Of a DNA stretch of 31,371 nt, positions 1 to 6,210 are shown piece by piece. The notes beneath the pieces were generated by a model that had not been told where the DNA came from, ran no database searches, and worked only from the letters and a program-made list of their open reading frames with translations. Both the position numbers and the translations under genes were made by a program. The DNA lies in the NCBI GenBank assembly GCA_964589635.1, contig CAZPRI010000005.1, positions 1 through 31,371 on the forward strand, in the 5' to 3' direction. The first letter of the stretch is position 1, and every line of letters starts with the position of its first letter. Source of the stretch: CAZUCU01 sp964589635. Its GTDB lineage: Bacteria; Patescibacteriota; Minisyncoccia; Phycocordibacterales; JAACPR01.

Positions 1-2
1 TT

Positions 3-560
3 TCAGATTTTTCTATGATCTCTTTCTTTAGCTGCCTCTCGAGTTTTTATATACTCATCAAGTTTTTCTTTATCTTCAAAAGCAATTCCGTAAATTCGAG
101 TTAACATCTTATTTTCCTCATTTCCTCTCCAGTATGCGCCCGCAACTCTATCTAATTTGAACGCGTCGGCAGAAACATTTTTCATTGATTCAACATGTCC
201 CCCTCGACATAAATCAATAAAGTCACCAGATTGATAGAATGTTATTTTTTCCCCTTTTTCTCCAATCTCGTTAATTAATTCAAGTTTGTATGGATTATCC
301 TTAAAAAATTCCTTGGCTTCTTTTAGTGTCTTTTCAGAACCCGAAAAATTATCCCATTTGTTTAGGAGTTTTTTCATTCTCTTTTGAATATCTTTCAAGT
401 CAGCGTCAGTAACTTTTTCAGTTCCAAAATCGAAGTCATAGTAGAACCCGTCATCTACAGCAGGACCCAAGGTAGCCTTGGCATCAGGATATTTTTCTAA
501 TACAACAGCTGCCAGTAAATGGGCCAATGAGTGCCTAATATGTTCAATTTTCTCTTTCAT
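3..560 (-). CDS. thrS: Threonyl-tRNA synthetase, N-terminal editing part; frame closed by TGA
   Basis: ThrRS charges tRNA-Thr and clears Ser-tRNA-Thr in its editing domain. The visible 185 residues match that domain: HxxxH at H10/H14 and the CRGGH motif at C118/H122, the residues forming the editing site in the family. The usual N-terminal TGS domain (about 60 residues) is absent, as I recall for many CPR ThrRS. The frame ends in TGA after DHRKI, where full-length ThrRS reads DHRK-[LI]-G-K-E-L and continues into the catalytic core. A TGA thus sits where the conserved glycine is expected, one substitution from GGA. Only 2 bp remain before the window edge, so I cannot see whether the catalytic part follows in frame. 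Options are a nonsense mutation or base error, a split gene, or stop readthrough. A -10-like TAATAT lies 9 nt before the ATG. Confidence 0.85.
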   Translation of the reverse strand: MKEKIEHIRHSLAHLLAAVVLEKYPDAKATLGPAVDDGFYYDFDFGTEKVTDADLKDIQKRMKKLLNKWDNFSGSEKTLKEAKEFFKDNPYKLELINEIGEKGEKITFYQSGDFIDLCRGGHVESMKNVSADAFKLDRVAGAYWRGNEENKMLTRIYGIAFEDKEKLDEYIKTREAAKERDHRKI

Positions 561-615
561 AATAGAGTTATATTAGCATGAAGAAGGGGGAGAGTGTAGA
601 GTCTTTTAAAAAGTG

Positions 616-642
616 AATGCGGCGGCCTTCGGCCGCCGCATT
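616..642 (-). terminator. GC-rich intrinsic terminator
   Basis: A perfect 12-bp inverted repeat (arms 616-627 and 631-642) with loop TTC. It lies directly downstream of the small zinc-ribbon gene on the minus strand. A T-rich tract also follows on the plus strand (641-652), so it may work in both directions. The core GCGGC...GCCGC recurs in other terminators of the window. Confidence 0.8.
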
Positions 643-644
643 TT

Positions 645-794
645 TTATTTTTCTTTCCTTCTTCTTTTCGTTATTTTTTTCACGAAGGGTCCAAATTGTT
701 TTGCATTCTGCTTTGATCTCGCAATGAAGCATTTTTCACAAAGCCCGTCTTTTCCGAGAGGAGCGTTGTGTTTAGTACACTTTTTACATTTCAT
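645..794 (-). CDS. Small zinc-ribbon protein of unknown function
   Basis: A 49-residue basic protein beginning MKCKKC. It has two Cys pairs, C-x2-C near the N-terminus and C-x2-C about 16 residues later, the spacing of a zinc ribbon, followed by a Lys/Arg-rich tail (KKITKRRRKEK) that could bind nucleic acid. The frame is open 12 codons further upstream, but a good promoter lies in that stretch, so I choose the internal ATG at 794. A GC-rich terminator follows the stop at once, making this a compact single-gene unit. I do not recognise a named family. The gene could be a degraded fragment, but the promoter, Cys spacing and terminator argue that it is expressed. Confidence 0.6.
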   Translation of the reverse strand: MKCKKCTKHNAPLGKDGLCEKCFIARSKQNAKQFGPFVKKITKRRRKEK

Positions 795-815
795 AATAAT
801 TGTGATTTTGTCTAT

Positions 816-844
816 TTTATACTTTAGCATAATTCCGAGGTCAA
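816..844 (-). promoter_or_regulatory. Promoter of the zinc-ribbon gene
   Basis: Read on the minus strand: -35 TTGACC (844-839), 17-bp spacer, -10 TATAAA (821-816). Transcription would start about 15 nt before the ATG at 794. Confidence 0.65.
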
Positions 845-865
845 AACGTATAAAAACAATTCATG

Positions 866-893
866 TTGACAAACTATATAAATATTCTATAAT
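866..893 (+). promoter_or_regulatory. Perfect-consensus sigma70 promoter of the large RNA candidate
   Basis: TTGACA (866-871), 16-bp spacer, TATAAT (888-893). Both hexamers match the consensus exactly, the best promoter in the window. Predicted start is near 900, about 20 nt before the 5' strand of the closing helix at 921. Confidence 0.8.
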
Positions 894-931
894 ATACACA
901 GTTAAGAAAGTTCATTGAAATAAGTAACGAA

Positions 932-983
932 CTGAGTATAGCTTTTTGCTCCTAATATTTTAGAGGTAAAAAGCTATACTCAG
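932..983 (+). other. 16-bp perfect hairpin near the 5' end of the RNA candidate
   Basis: CTGAGTATAGCTTTTT (932-947) pairs exactly with 968-983. The 20-nt loop can form a further small stem (CTC-TAA with TTA-GAG, one bulge). No T-tract follows, so it is not a terminator. An AAGGAG Shine-Dalgarno-like string (984-989) follows but has no suitable start codon after it. Confidence 0.75.
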
Positions 984-1144
984 AAGGAGTTGTAGTAAGG
1001 TAGTCTGTTATCTTTTAGTAAATAGAAATGTGTCACCAACCAATTGGACACATTAATATAAACAGACGGTTTAGCTACACTCCGAAAAAGTGTGCAATCC
1101 ATTGCCATGGAAACACAACCACAAAAAAACTCTTGTTTAGTTTC

Positions 1145-1588
1145 ATGTCGAAACTAAACTGGGAAGAAGAACCTGGTTTTTATTCCCTGGCGTCTCAGAA
1201 TGCCAGGATTGAAACGGTCCCCGCGAATCTGTCGATTCAGCGCTACGCATCACGCGTAGAAGAACTTGGAACCCAAGAGTCCATTAGCATGGTCTTTTCT
1301 GGCCATGCTGGAGGTTTCGGCGTAGAGGTATCCATCTGTAACAAGATGTTTTCTCTTGGAAAAAATAAATTCCTAATGACGAGTGATTATTATCACTCTT
1401 CGGGGGACGAAGACATTCCAAAAACCCTGTTCCATGGTACCCCTGTGGGGTACCTCATTATACCAGAAGGTATAATTAAGAATGTCTGGGTACAGATCTC
1501 CGAGACACTGGAGATATTCATCCACGAGTCCTACTCAGCCGCCACACTTCGTGTTGTGGGTTCAAGTGTTCAACGCTGGGGAGTTTGA
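1145..1588 (+). CDS. Hypothetical protein ORF overlapping the structured RNA candidate (doubtful)
   Basis: The frame is open from an ATG at 1028. From the ATG at 1145 it gives 147 residues with a plausible soluble, beta-rich look (segments such as VGYLIIPEGIIKNVWVQIS), no signal peptide and no recognised motif. It ends in TGA, a stop little used by the confident genes here. Codon choice and GC differ from the neighbouring genes. Against coding: the ATG at 1145 is in the loop of a perfect 10-bp hairpin (1135-1159), no SD or near -10 box is present, and the frame is crowded with perfect hairpins. For coding: an open frame of this length is not trivial by chance, and other orphan genes here also have raised GC. 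I rank the RNA reading higher but cannot exclude a protein. Confidence 0.3.
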   Translation: MSKLNWEEEPGFYSLASQNARIETVPANLSIQRYASRVEELGTQESISMVFSGHAGGFGVEVSICNKMFSLGKNKFLMTSDYYHSSGDEDIPKTLFHGTPVGYLIIPEGIIKNVWVQISETLEIFIHESYSAATLRVVGSSVQRWGV

Positions 1589-1710
1589 TTCCCGAAAGGC
1601 AATGGTGACCACACAACTCGAAAGGGTTTGGTCGTGCTGCGAGGGGACTGGTAATCTCCTCGCAGCATTCACTGTTGCTTATCGTTACTTACTCGCCGAA
1701 ATGCAAAACA

Positions 1711-1743
1711 ACCGCCCGACACTTTGTGTCCGGGCGGTTTTTT
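1711..1743 (+). terminator. Strong intrinsic terminator of the RNA candidate
   Basis: Stem CCGCCCG/CGGGCGG with an inner ACAC-TTT-GTGT helix and one bulged C, followed by T6. Confidence 0.85.
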
Positions 1744-1778
1744 CTTTCCACCTTTCAACGAGGACTGAATAGCGAAGG

Positions 1779-1873
1779 AAAATAAAATATTCTTCGAGTA
1801 GTGTTTGAGTTAGATAAAATTTTACCAAAGGTGAAATTTTCGCAACGAGTTACGCAGAAGAATATTCTATTTT
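1779..1873 (-). repeat. Conserved-loop hairpin element, copy A (downstream of dnaE)
   Basis: Arms 1779-1795 and 1857-1873 are complementary over 17 bp with one mismatch. On the minus strand the loop starts TGCGTAACTCGTTGCG and ends AACTCAAACACTACTC, related to copies B (7884-7950) and C (22685-22756), whose arms are entirely different. This copy carries an extra internal hairpin (AAAATTT-ACC/GGT-AAATTTT). It directly follows the dnaE stop and could serve as its 3' end. A partial second core copy lies at about 1757-1779. Confidence 0.65.
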
Positions 1874-1880
1874 TTCATAG

Positions 1881-4800
1881 CTATTTATCCGAGAGCTTCT
1901 TCATTTTATCGACTAATATAGAAAGATCACCATTCCTCTCATTCAGTTTTCCTTTAACCACTACACACTTTTCATTAATAAGCATCTGTTTGTATGTTTC
2001 ATAAACTTTCGGAAAAAATACACACTCAATTTCATCGTCATAATCCTTAATTTTTACAAAGGCCATTTTATCTCCTTTTTTTGTTAGAATTTCTCGAACG
2101 GATTCTACTAATCCTGGTAAAACATGAACAGTGTCAACTTTTTTATTTTTCTTTGCTTCTTTTATATCTTTACCTCTTGATTCCAAAAATTCTTTATATT
2201 GATCCAGAGGATTTCCTGAAATGAAAAGACCGAGATATTCTTTTTCCCAATTGAGTTTTTGTTCAATAGGAATAGGTTCTGTTTTTTCTAGGTATAAACC
2301 TGATACATCATCGAGATTTCCAAAAAGCGAATCTTGATTTGAATCTCCTTTAGAAAAATCTTTACTAAATTTTAGAAGTGACTCTATGTTATGTAGGAGC
2401 AAAGCTCTGTCCTCTAGTGAATCAAGAGCTCCTGCTTTGATCAGGGCCTCAAGAGATTTCCTGTTCATATTTCTTCCTACAATTCTAGTTAGAAAATCTT
2501 CGATTGATTTAAATTTACCTTTTTCTTTTCTATTTTGTGTGATTTCTTTTGAAACTCCTTCACCAAAATTTTTAATTGTTGTAAGTCCAAATCTTATTTT
2601 CTCTTTTCCTTTTGATTCTTTAGGCGAAGCCGCGTTTGACTCGGGTATAGCTGCGAACTCAGAAAAACTTTCGTTAATGTCAGGAGGTAAAACCTCAATT
2701 CCCATTCTCTTACATTCTTCAACCATAATGGCGATTTTATCTACATCTCCAGAATCAGCTGTAAGGACAGAAGACATATAAAGAGCGGGGTAGTTTGCTT
2801 TCAAATATGAAGTCAGGTAAGCAATTCTTCCATACGAAGCAGCGTGGGCTTTGTTGAAACCGTAAGCAGCGAAAGTCTCGATTGAATCCCATAGGTCCTT
2901 TGTCTGTTTATCAGAAAGACCTCCAACTTCTTTACAACCCTTTTCGAAATTAATTTTTTGTTCTGCCATAAGTTCTGGAATTTTCTTTCCCATGGCCTTT
3001 CGGAACTTATCAGCCTCTCCCCAAGAGTATCCTGCAAATTGCACAGCGATCATCATAATGTCATCTTGATAAATAAGAATTCCAAAAGTTGGTTCCAAAA
3101 TATCTTTGAATCTATCGTCAATGTATGTAACCTTCTTTGGATTATTTTTTCTCTCAATGAAATCTGGAATGAAAGCCATAGGTCCTGGTCGATACAGCGC
3201 AACCATGGCATTAATGTCGTTGATATTTGTCGGTCTAAGTTCCTTTAAAAATCGAGTCATTCCTGCACCGTTAAGTTGAAAGGTTGCTTCAGTTTCACCA
3301 CGAGTCAGCATGTCGTATGTATTTTTATCATCAAGAGGAATTTTCACAAAATCTATTTCTTCGTCATATAGTTTGTGAATAAGCTCAATAGTCCTATCCA
3401 TAATAGAAAGGTTTTTAAGTCCAAGAAAATCAAATTTCAAAAGACCAACACCATCTTCTCCAACAGCATGCATGTCGTATTGAGTAATAAGTTTTCCTTC
3501 TCCTTTTGGGTCATATTGGAGTGGTACATCATCTGTTAGGGGGTCAGGAGAAATAACAACTCCAGCCGCATGAACACCAATGTGTCGTGCACAACCTTCA
3601 ATCTTTTGCGCCATATCTAGAATTGTTTTTGCATCATCATCAGATTCGTACAATTTTTTAAGATCAGGTTCTTCTTTCATCGCACGCTTGATACTCATTG
3701 GAAAACCCTGAGATCCCATTGGTATTAATTTCGAAATCTCATCTCCTTTTGAATAATCAAATCCCATAGCTCTAGCGGTGTCACGAACAGCTCCTCTTGC
3801 GAGCATTTTTCCGAAAGTACCAATCTGAGCAACATTTTCTCGTCCGTATTTTTCTCGCGCATATTCAATAACCTCATCACGTCGTGCATCTGCAAAGTCC
3901 ATATCAATATCGGGAGCAGAAGGTCTTCCAGGATTAAGGAAACGTTCAAAGGGTAGGTTGAGCTCAATAGGATCTACAATTGTGATACCGATAAGGTATG
4001 AGATAAGCGAACCAGCTGCAGAACCTCTGGTATTATTTGCAATTTTATTTTTCCGAGCAAAATCAATCAAATCAGCAACAGCAAGGAAGTATTTTGCATA
4101 CCCTTTATCTTCGATAACTTTTAGTTCGTAATCAAAACGCTCTCTGAATTCTTTTGTATCCTCAAATCCTCTCCAAGTAATTCCTTCTTCAGATAGTCGG
4201 CGCAATTCTTCATCTGGAGAAAGGCCACTTTCGATTTTATAATCTGGGAATTTCCACTTCATTGGAATTTCGACATTGCATTTATCGACGATTTCTTGAG
4301 TCGCTTCTAGTGCTTCAGGTAAACCCTTGAAATATTCATTTGCTGTTTTCGTATCAATAAATGAAAAGTCTTCTTTGTCAGAATTTGAGCTTCCTCCACC
4401 CCCAAAAGTATTTGAAACAGACATCAAGGTCTTTCTAGCATCTCTATCCTCTGGCTTTAGGTAATAGACATCGTGAGCAGCAACAATTTTCACATTGTTT
4501 TCTTTTGCAAACTCAATAACTTTTTCCATCTTCTCTTCATGCCCGTCCATTTCAGGGTGATGAGTGATTTCCAGATATAAATCCTCCCCAAATTGTTTTT
4601 TATAAAAAGCTAAATATTCCTTTGCTTTGTCATGGTTTGCAAGTTCTATTGAATTTACGATTTCCGAATTAAAAGAAGGACAAATACATATCAGACCTTT
4701 TGAATGTTTTTCTATTAATTCATGATCAATTCTTGGTTTATAGTAGAAGCCTTCAAGATGTGAAGTCGTTACTAGTTGCATAAGATTTTGATAACCTTCA

Positions 4801-5090
4801 TGATCTTTTGCCAATAAAACTAATCTTGTTCGTCTTGAGTCCAGTCGACCTTCTTTGTCGTGCCGCGTTCTTGTTGCTACATAAAAATCTACACCAAGAA
4901 TTGGTTTAATTTCAGCTTCTTTACATTTCTGATAAAAATCCACAATGGCATACATTGCACCGTTGTCGGTAAGAGCTAGAGCTTTCATTTTGTCCTTCTT
5001 TGCAGCTTCAATTAAATCCTTCGAACTTGGTAAGGCACTCAATAGGGAAAAGCTTGAATGGGTGTGTAAATGTGTAAAAGGTATTTTCAT
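1881..5090 (-). CDS. dnaE: DNA polymerase III alpha subunit
   Basis: Replicative DNA polymerase, 1069 residues. The N-terminal PHP domain begins at once (HTHSSFSLLS..., ALALTDNGAMYA, ILGVDFYV). The palm carries GSAAGSLISYLIGI and the catalytic PDIDMDF motif, then KFDFLGLKNLSIMD, TEATFQLNGAGM and YQDDIMMIA. A helix-hairpin-helix region and an OB fold (VLPGLVESVREILTKKGDKM) form the C-terminus. Length fits a slightly compact DnaE1 rather than PolC. The frame opens 9 codons further upstream, but TATAAT lies in that stretch 9 nt before the ATG at 5090, so I choose 5090. The gene is divergent from rnhB, and the two promoter regions share an AGGTTGAACCT palindrome. Hairpin element A follows the stop. 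Confidence 0.97.
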   Translation of the reverse strand: MKIPFTHLHTHSSFSLLSALPSSKDLIEAAKKDKMKALALTDNGAMYAIVDFYQKCKEAEIKPILGVDFYVATRTRHDKEGRLDSRRTRLVLLAKDHEGYQNLMQLVTTSHLEGFYYKPRIDHELIEKHSKGLICICPSFNSEIVNSIELANHDKAKEYLAFYKKQFGEDLYLEITHHPEMDGHEEKMEKVIEFAKENNVKIVAAHDVYYLKPEDRDARKTLMSVSNTFGGGGSSNSDKEDFSFIDTKTANEYFKGLPEALEATQEIVDKCNVEIPMKWKFPDYKIESGLSPDEELRRLSEEGITWRGFEDTKEFRERFDYELKVIEDKGYAKYFLAVADLIDFARKNKIANNTRGSAAGSLISYLIGITIVDPIELNLPFERFLNPGRPSAPDIDMDFADARRDEVIEYAREKYGRENVAQIGTFGKMLARGAVRDTARAMGFDYSKGDEISKLIPMGSQGFPMSIKRAMKEEPDLKKLYESDDDAKTILDMAQKIEGCARHIGVHAAGVVISPDPLTDDVPLQYDPKGEGKLITQYDMHAVGEDGVGLLKFDFLGLKNLSIMDRTIELIHKLYDEEIDFVKIPLDDKNTYDMLTRGETEATFQLNGAGMTRFLKELRPTNINDINAMVALYRPGPMAFIPDFIERKNNPKKVTYIDDRFKDILEPTFGILIYQDDIMMIAVQFAGYSWGEADKFRKAMGKKIPELMAEQKINFEKGCKEVGGLSDKQTKDLWDSIETFAAYGFNKAHAASYGRIAYLTSYLKANYPALYMSSVLTADSGDVDKIAIMVEECKRMGIEVLPPDINESFSEFAAIPESNAASPKESKGKEKIRFGLTTIKNFGEGVSKEITQNRKEKGKFKSIEDFLTRIVGRNMNRKSLEALIKAGALDSLEDRALLLHNIESLLKFSKDFSKGDSNQDSLFGNLDDVSGLYLEKTEPIPIEQKLNWEKEYLGLFISGNPLDQYKEFLESRGKDIKEAKKNKKVDTVHVLPGLVESVREILTKKGDKMAFVKIKDYDDEIECVFFPKVYETYKQMLINEKCVVVKGKLNERNGDLSILVDKMKKLSDK

Positions 5091-5099
5091 TATTTGTAG

Positions 5100-5128
5100 A
5101 TTATAACATCTTCGCAAGGTTGAACCTT
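5100..5128 (-). promoter_or_regulatory. dnaE promoter with palindrome over the -35 region
   Basis: The minus-strand -10 TATAAT is at 5105-5100, 9 nt before the ATG at 5090. No good -35 hexamer is visible at 16-18 bp. Instead the imperfect dyad AAGGTTGAACCTT (5116-5128) covers that position, which would suit a regulator site, though the same palindrome also occurs as a repeat elsewhere. Confidence 0.6.
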
Positions 5129-5171
5129 ACAGAGACTTTTCGTTTAAAAATAGGGTTTTGTTGCTCTGAGA

Positions 5172-5200
5172 TTCAATCTCTAGGTTGAACCTAGTATAAT
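5172..5200 (+). promoter_or_regulatory. rnhB promoter with palindrome in the spacer
   Basis: -35 TTCAAT (5172-5177), 17-bp spacer, -10 TATAAT (5195-5200), ATG at 5207, so the mRNA is probably leaderless. The spacer holds the dyad CTAGGTTGAACCTAG (5180-5194), sharing an 11-mer with the dnaE side. Confidence 0.65.
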
Positions 5201-5206
5201 TCAAAC

Positions 5207-5872
5207 ATGGCTAATCTGAGAGCATTGAATAAAAAAGGATTTGAATATGTGTGTGGGGTTGATGAAGCAGGTCGAGGACCTCTTGCTGGACCCCTTTCAC
5301 TCAGTTTTTTTGTCATTTCATTAAAAGACCACGAAAAAGTTCTAAAACCACTTTTAAAAGAAGGATTAAATGATTCAAAACAAATAAAGGAGAAGAGGAG
5401 GGAGTTTATATATGAAATTCTAAGGTCCAACCTTGGAAGTGTTAATAATAAGCCTAAAAATATAAAAATGACTGATTCTAAGGTTGGACCTTGTTTTTTT
5501 AATTCTATGATTTCTGCTGAGCAGATTGACAGATATGGAATTTCAAAATGCTATAAGATTTTAATACAAAGATTATTGAAAAAGGTTTCAAATACAAAAA
5601 ATACTTACTTTTTACTTGATGGTTCCATTAAGTTCCCAGAGAAAATTAATCATGAGGTGATTATAAAAGGAGATTCGATCGAACCAACCATTATGGCTGC
5701 TTCGATTGTTTCAAAGGTTATGAGGGATAGAAAGATGAAAGTATTAGCCAAAAAATATCCAAAATATAATCTTGAAATTCATAAAGGGTATGGAACCAAA
5801 AAACACAGGGAAGCTATAAAGAAATTTGGAACTTCAAAAATACATCGAAAGAGCTTTTGTCGGAATATTTAA
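5207..5872 (+). CDS. rnhB: Ribonuclease HII with an internal repeat-derived insertion
   Basis: Cleaves the RNA strand of RNA-DNA hybrids, removing single ribonucleotides and primer remnants. 221 residues. VDEAGRGP carries D19/E20; further acidic residues are D138 (LLDGS) and D174 (MRDRKM), completing the DEDD set. NDSKQIKEKRRE and EIHKGYGTKKH also match the family. Between the YEI helix and the EQID segment the protein is roughly 20 residues longer than the E. coli enzyme. This extra stretch (about residues 72-96) is encoded by DNA bounded by two mutually inverted palindromes (5422-5434, 5480-5492), suggesting a small repeat inserted in frame. All catalytic residues persist, so the enzyme is probably active. 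The second palindrome is followed by T7, which looks terminator-like inside the gene. Confidence 0.93.
   Translation: MANLRALNKKGFEYVCGVDEAGRGPLAGPLSLSFFVISLKDHEKVLKPLLKEGLNDSKQIKEKRREFIYEILRSNLGSVNNKPKNIKMTDSKVGPCFFNSMISAEQIDRYGISKCYKILIQRLLKKVSNTKNTYFLLDGSIKFPEKINHEVIIKGDSIEPTIMAASIVSKVMRDRKMKVLAKKYPKYNLEIHKGYGTKKHREAIKKFGTSKIHRKSFCRNI
5416..5493 (+). repeat. Palindromic repeat element inside rnhB
   Basis: AAGGTCCAACCTT (5422-5434) and its exact reverse complement AAGGTTGGACCTT (5480-5492) are both preceded by ATTCT and enclose an AT-rich core. Length is a multiple of three with no stop in the gene's frame. Related to the AGGTTGAACCT palindromes in the adjacent dnaE/rnhB promoter region. 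Confidence 0.6.
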
Positions 5873-5901
5873 TATCCAATGTATAACCCTGGAAATACCT
5901 A

Positions 5902-5930
5902 TTTACAAAAAATAAAAAGTCTGATACATT
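5902..5930 (+). promoter_or_regulatory. rpmF promoter
   Basis: TTTACA (5902-5907), 17-bp spacer, TACATT (5925-5930), ATG at 5940. Very short or no leader. Confidence 0.5.
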
Positions 5931-5939
5931 ATCACGACT

Positions 5940-6167
5940 ATGACAGTACGAATGAGACATACAAAATCGCATACAAGAAACAGGCGATCTCACCACAAGG
6001 CAGAGATGGCGACTTTATCAACAGATAAGGAAACTGGAACTTTGCACATGAGACACAGAGCTTCTTCAGTTACCGGAAAATATAAAGGTAGAAATGTGAT
6101 TAATGTAGATAAAAAAGTTATCAAACAAACAAAAAAACAAAATAAAGAAGTAAAAGGGGAAAAATAG
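5940..6167 (+). CDS. rpmF: Large-subunit ribosomal protein L32, zinc-free form
   Basis: 75-residue basic protein of the large ribosomal subunit. The N-terminus (TVRMRHTKSHTRNRRSHHK) corresponds to the L32 signature with RRSHH. The following part, GTLHMRHRASSVTGKYKGRNVI, aligns to the zinc-finger region of ordinary L32 (CPNCG...CPSCGYYKGREVI), but every cysteine is replaced, making it a Cys-free version. The C-terminal tail is Lys-rich. It sits between rnhB and nusB with its own promoter. Identification rests on the SHH and YKGR-V-I motifs and on length; I am fairly sure. Confidence 0.85.
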   Translation: MTVRMRHTKSHTRNRRSHHKAEMATLSTDKETGTLHMRHRASSVTGKYKGRNVINVDKKVIKQTKKQNKEVKGEK

Positions 6168-6191
6168 TTTCCTCTTTTCTTTTTATATTGT

Positions 6192-6197
6192 TATAAT
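6192..6197 (+). promoter_or_regulatory. -10 box of the nusB-NUDIX gene
   Basis: TATAAT 13 nt before the ATG; no convincing -35. Predicted leader of about 6 nt. Confidence 0.5.
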
Positions 6198-6210
6198 TTA
6201 TTTTGTAAAT

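Larger units (their letters stand above)
900..1743 (+). ncRNA. Candidate large structured non-coding RNA (about 840 nt)
   Basis: No known RNA family recognised. A consensus promoter lies just upstream and a strong terminator (1711-1743) closes the unit. The ends pair: TAAGTAACGA (921-930) is the exact complement of TCGTTACTTA (1682-1691). Between them run many local perfect helices: 932-947/968-983 (16 bp), 1003-1009/1061-1067 enclosing 1027-1034/1047-1054, 1135-1144/1150-1159 (10 bp), 1186-1191/1202-1207, 1243-1248/1254-1259, 1286-1292/1303-1309, 1381-1387/1392-1398, 1436-1443/1447-1454, 1457-1464/1469-1476, 1496-1501/1510-1515, and 1635-1647/1655-1667 (13 bp with one G-U). A GNRA hairpin, AACUC-GAAA-GGGUU (1615-1628), is capped by GACCA/UGGUC (1607-1611/1629-1633). 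GC content is clearly above the flanks, as expected for structured RNA in an AT-rich genome. Signatures of tmRNA, RNase P RNA and SRP RNA were not found. An ORF overlaps, so a bifunctional or purely coding transcript remains possible. Confidence 0.6.

Noticed and set aside
613..918. 101-codon plus-strand ORF over the zinc-ribbon gene
   Set aside because: It spans a terminator, the antisense of the zinc-ribbon gene and the perfect promoter at 866-893; composition is Phe/Ile-rich as expected for a shadow frame.
900..1743. tmRNA, RNase P RNA, SRP RNA or group II intron as identity of the large RNA
   Set aside because: No tRNA-like end, no GAGGAAAGUC-type RNase P core, no SRP apical motif and no intron domain V were found.
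1482..1772. 96-codon plus-strand ORF at the 3' end of the RNA candidate
   Set aside because: It runs through three strong hairpins and the terminator at 1711-1743, with no start signal.
5494..5500. True terminator inside rnhB
   Set aside because: The stem is only 5 bp and the gene continues with conserved catalytic blocks; I treat it as part of the inserted repeat.
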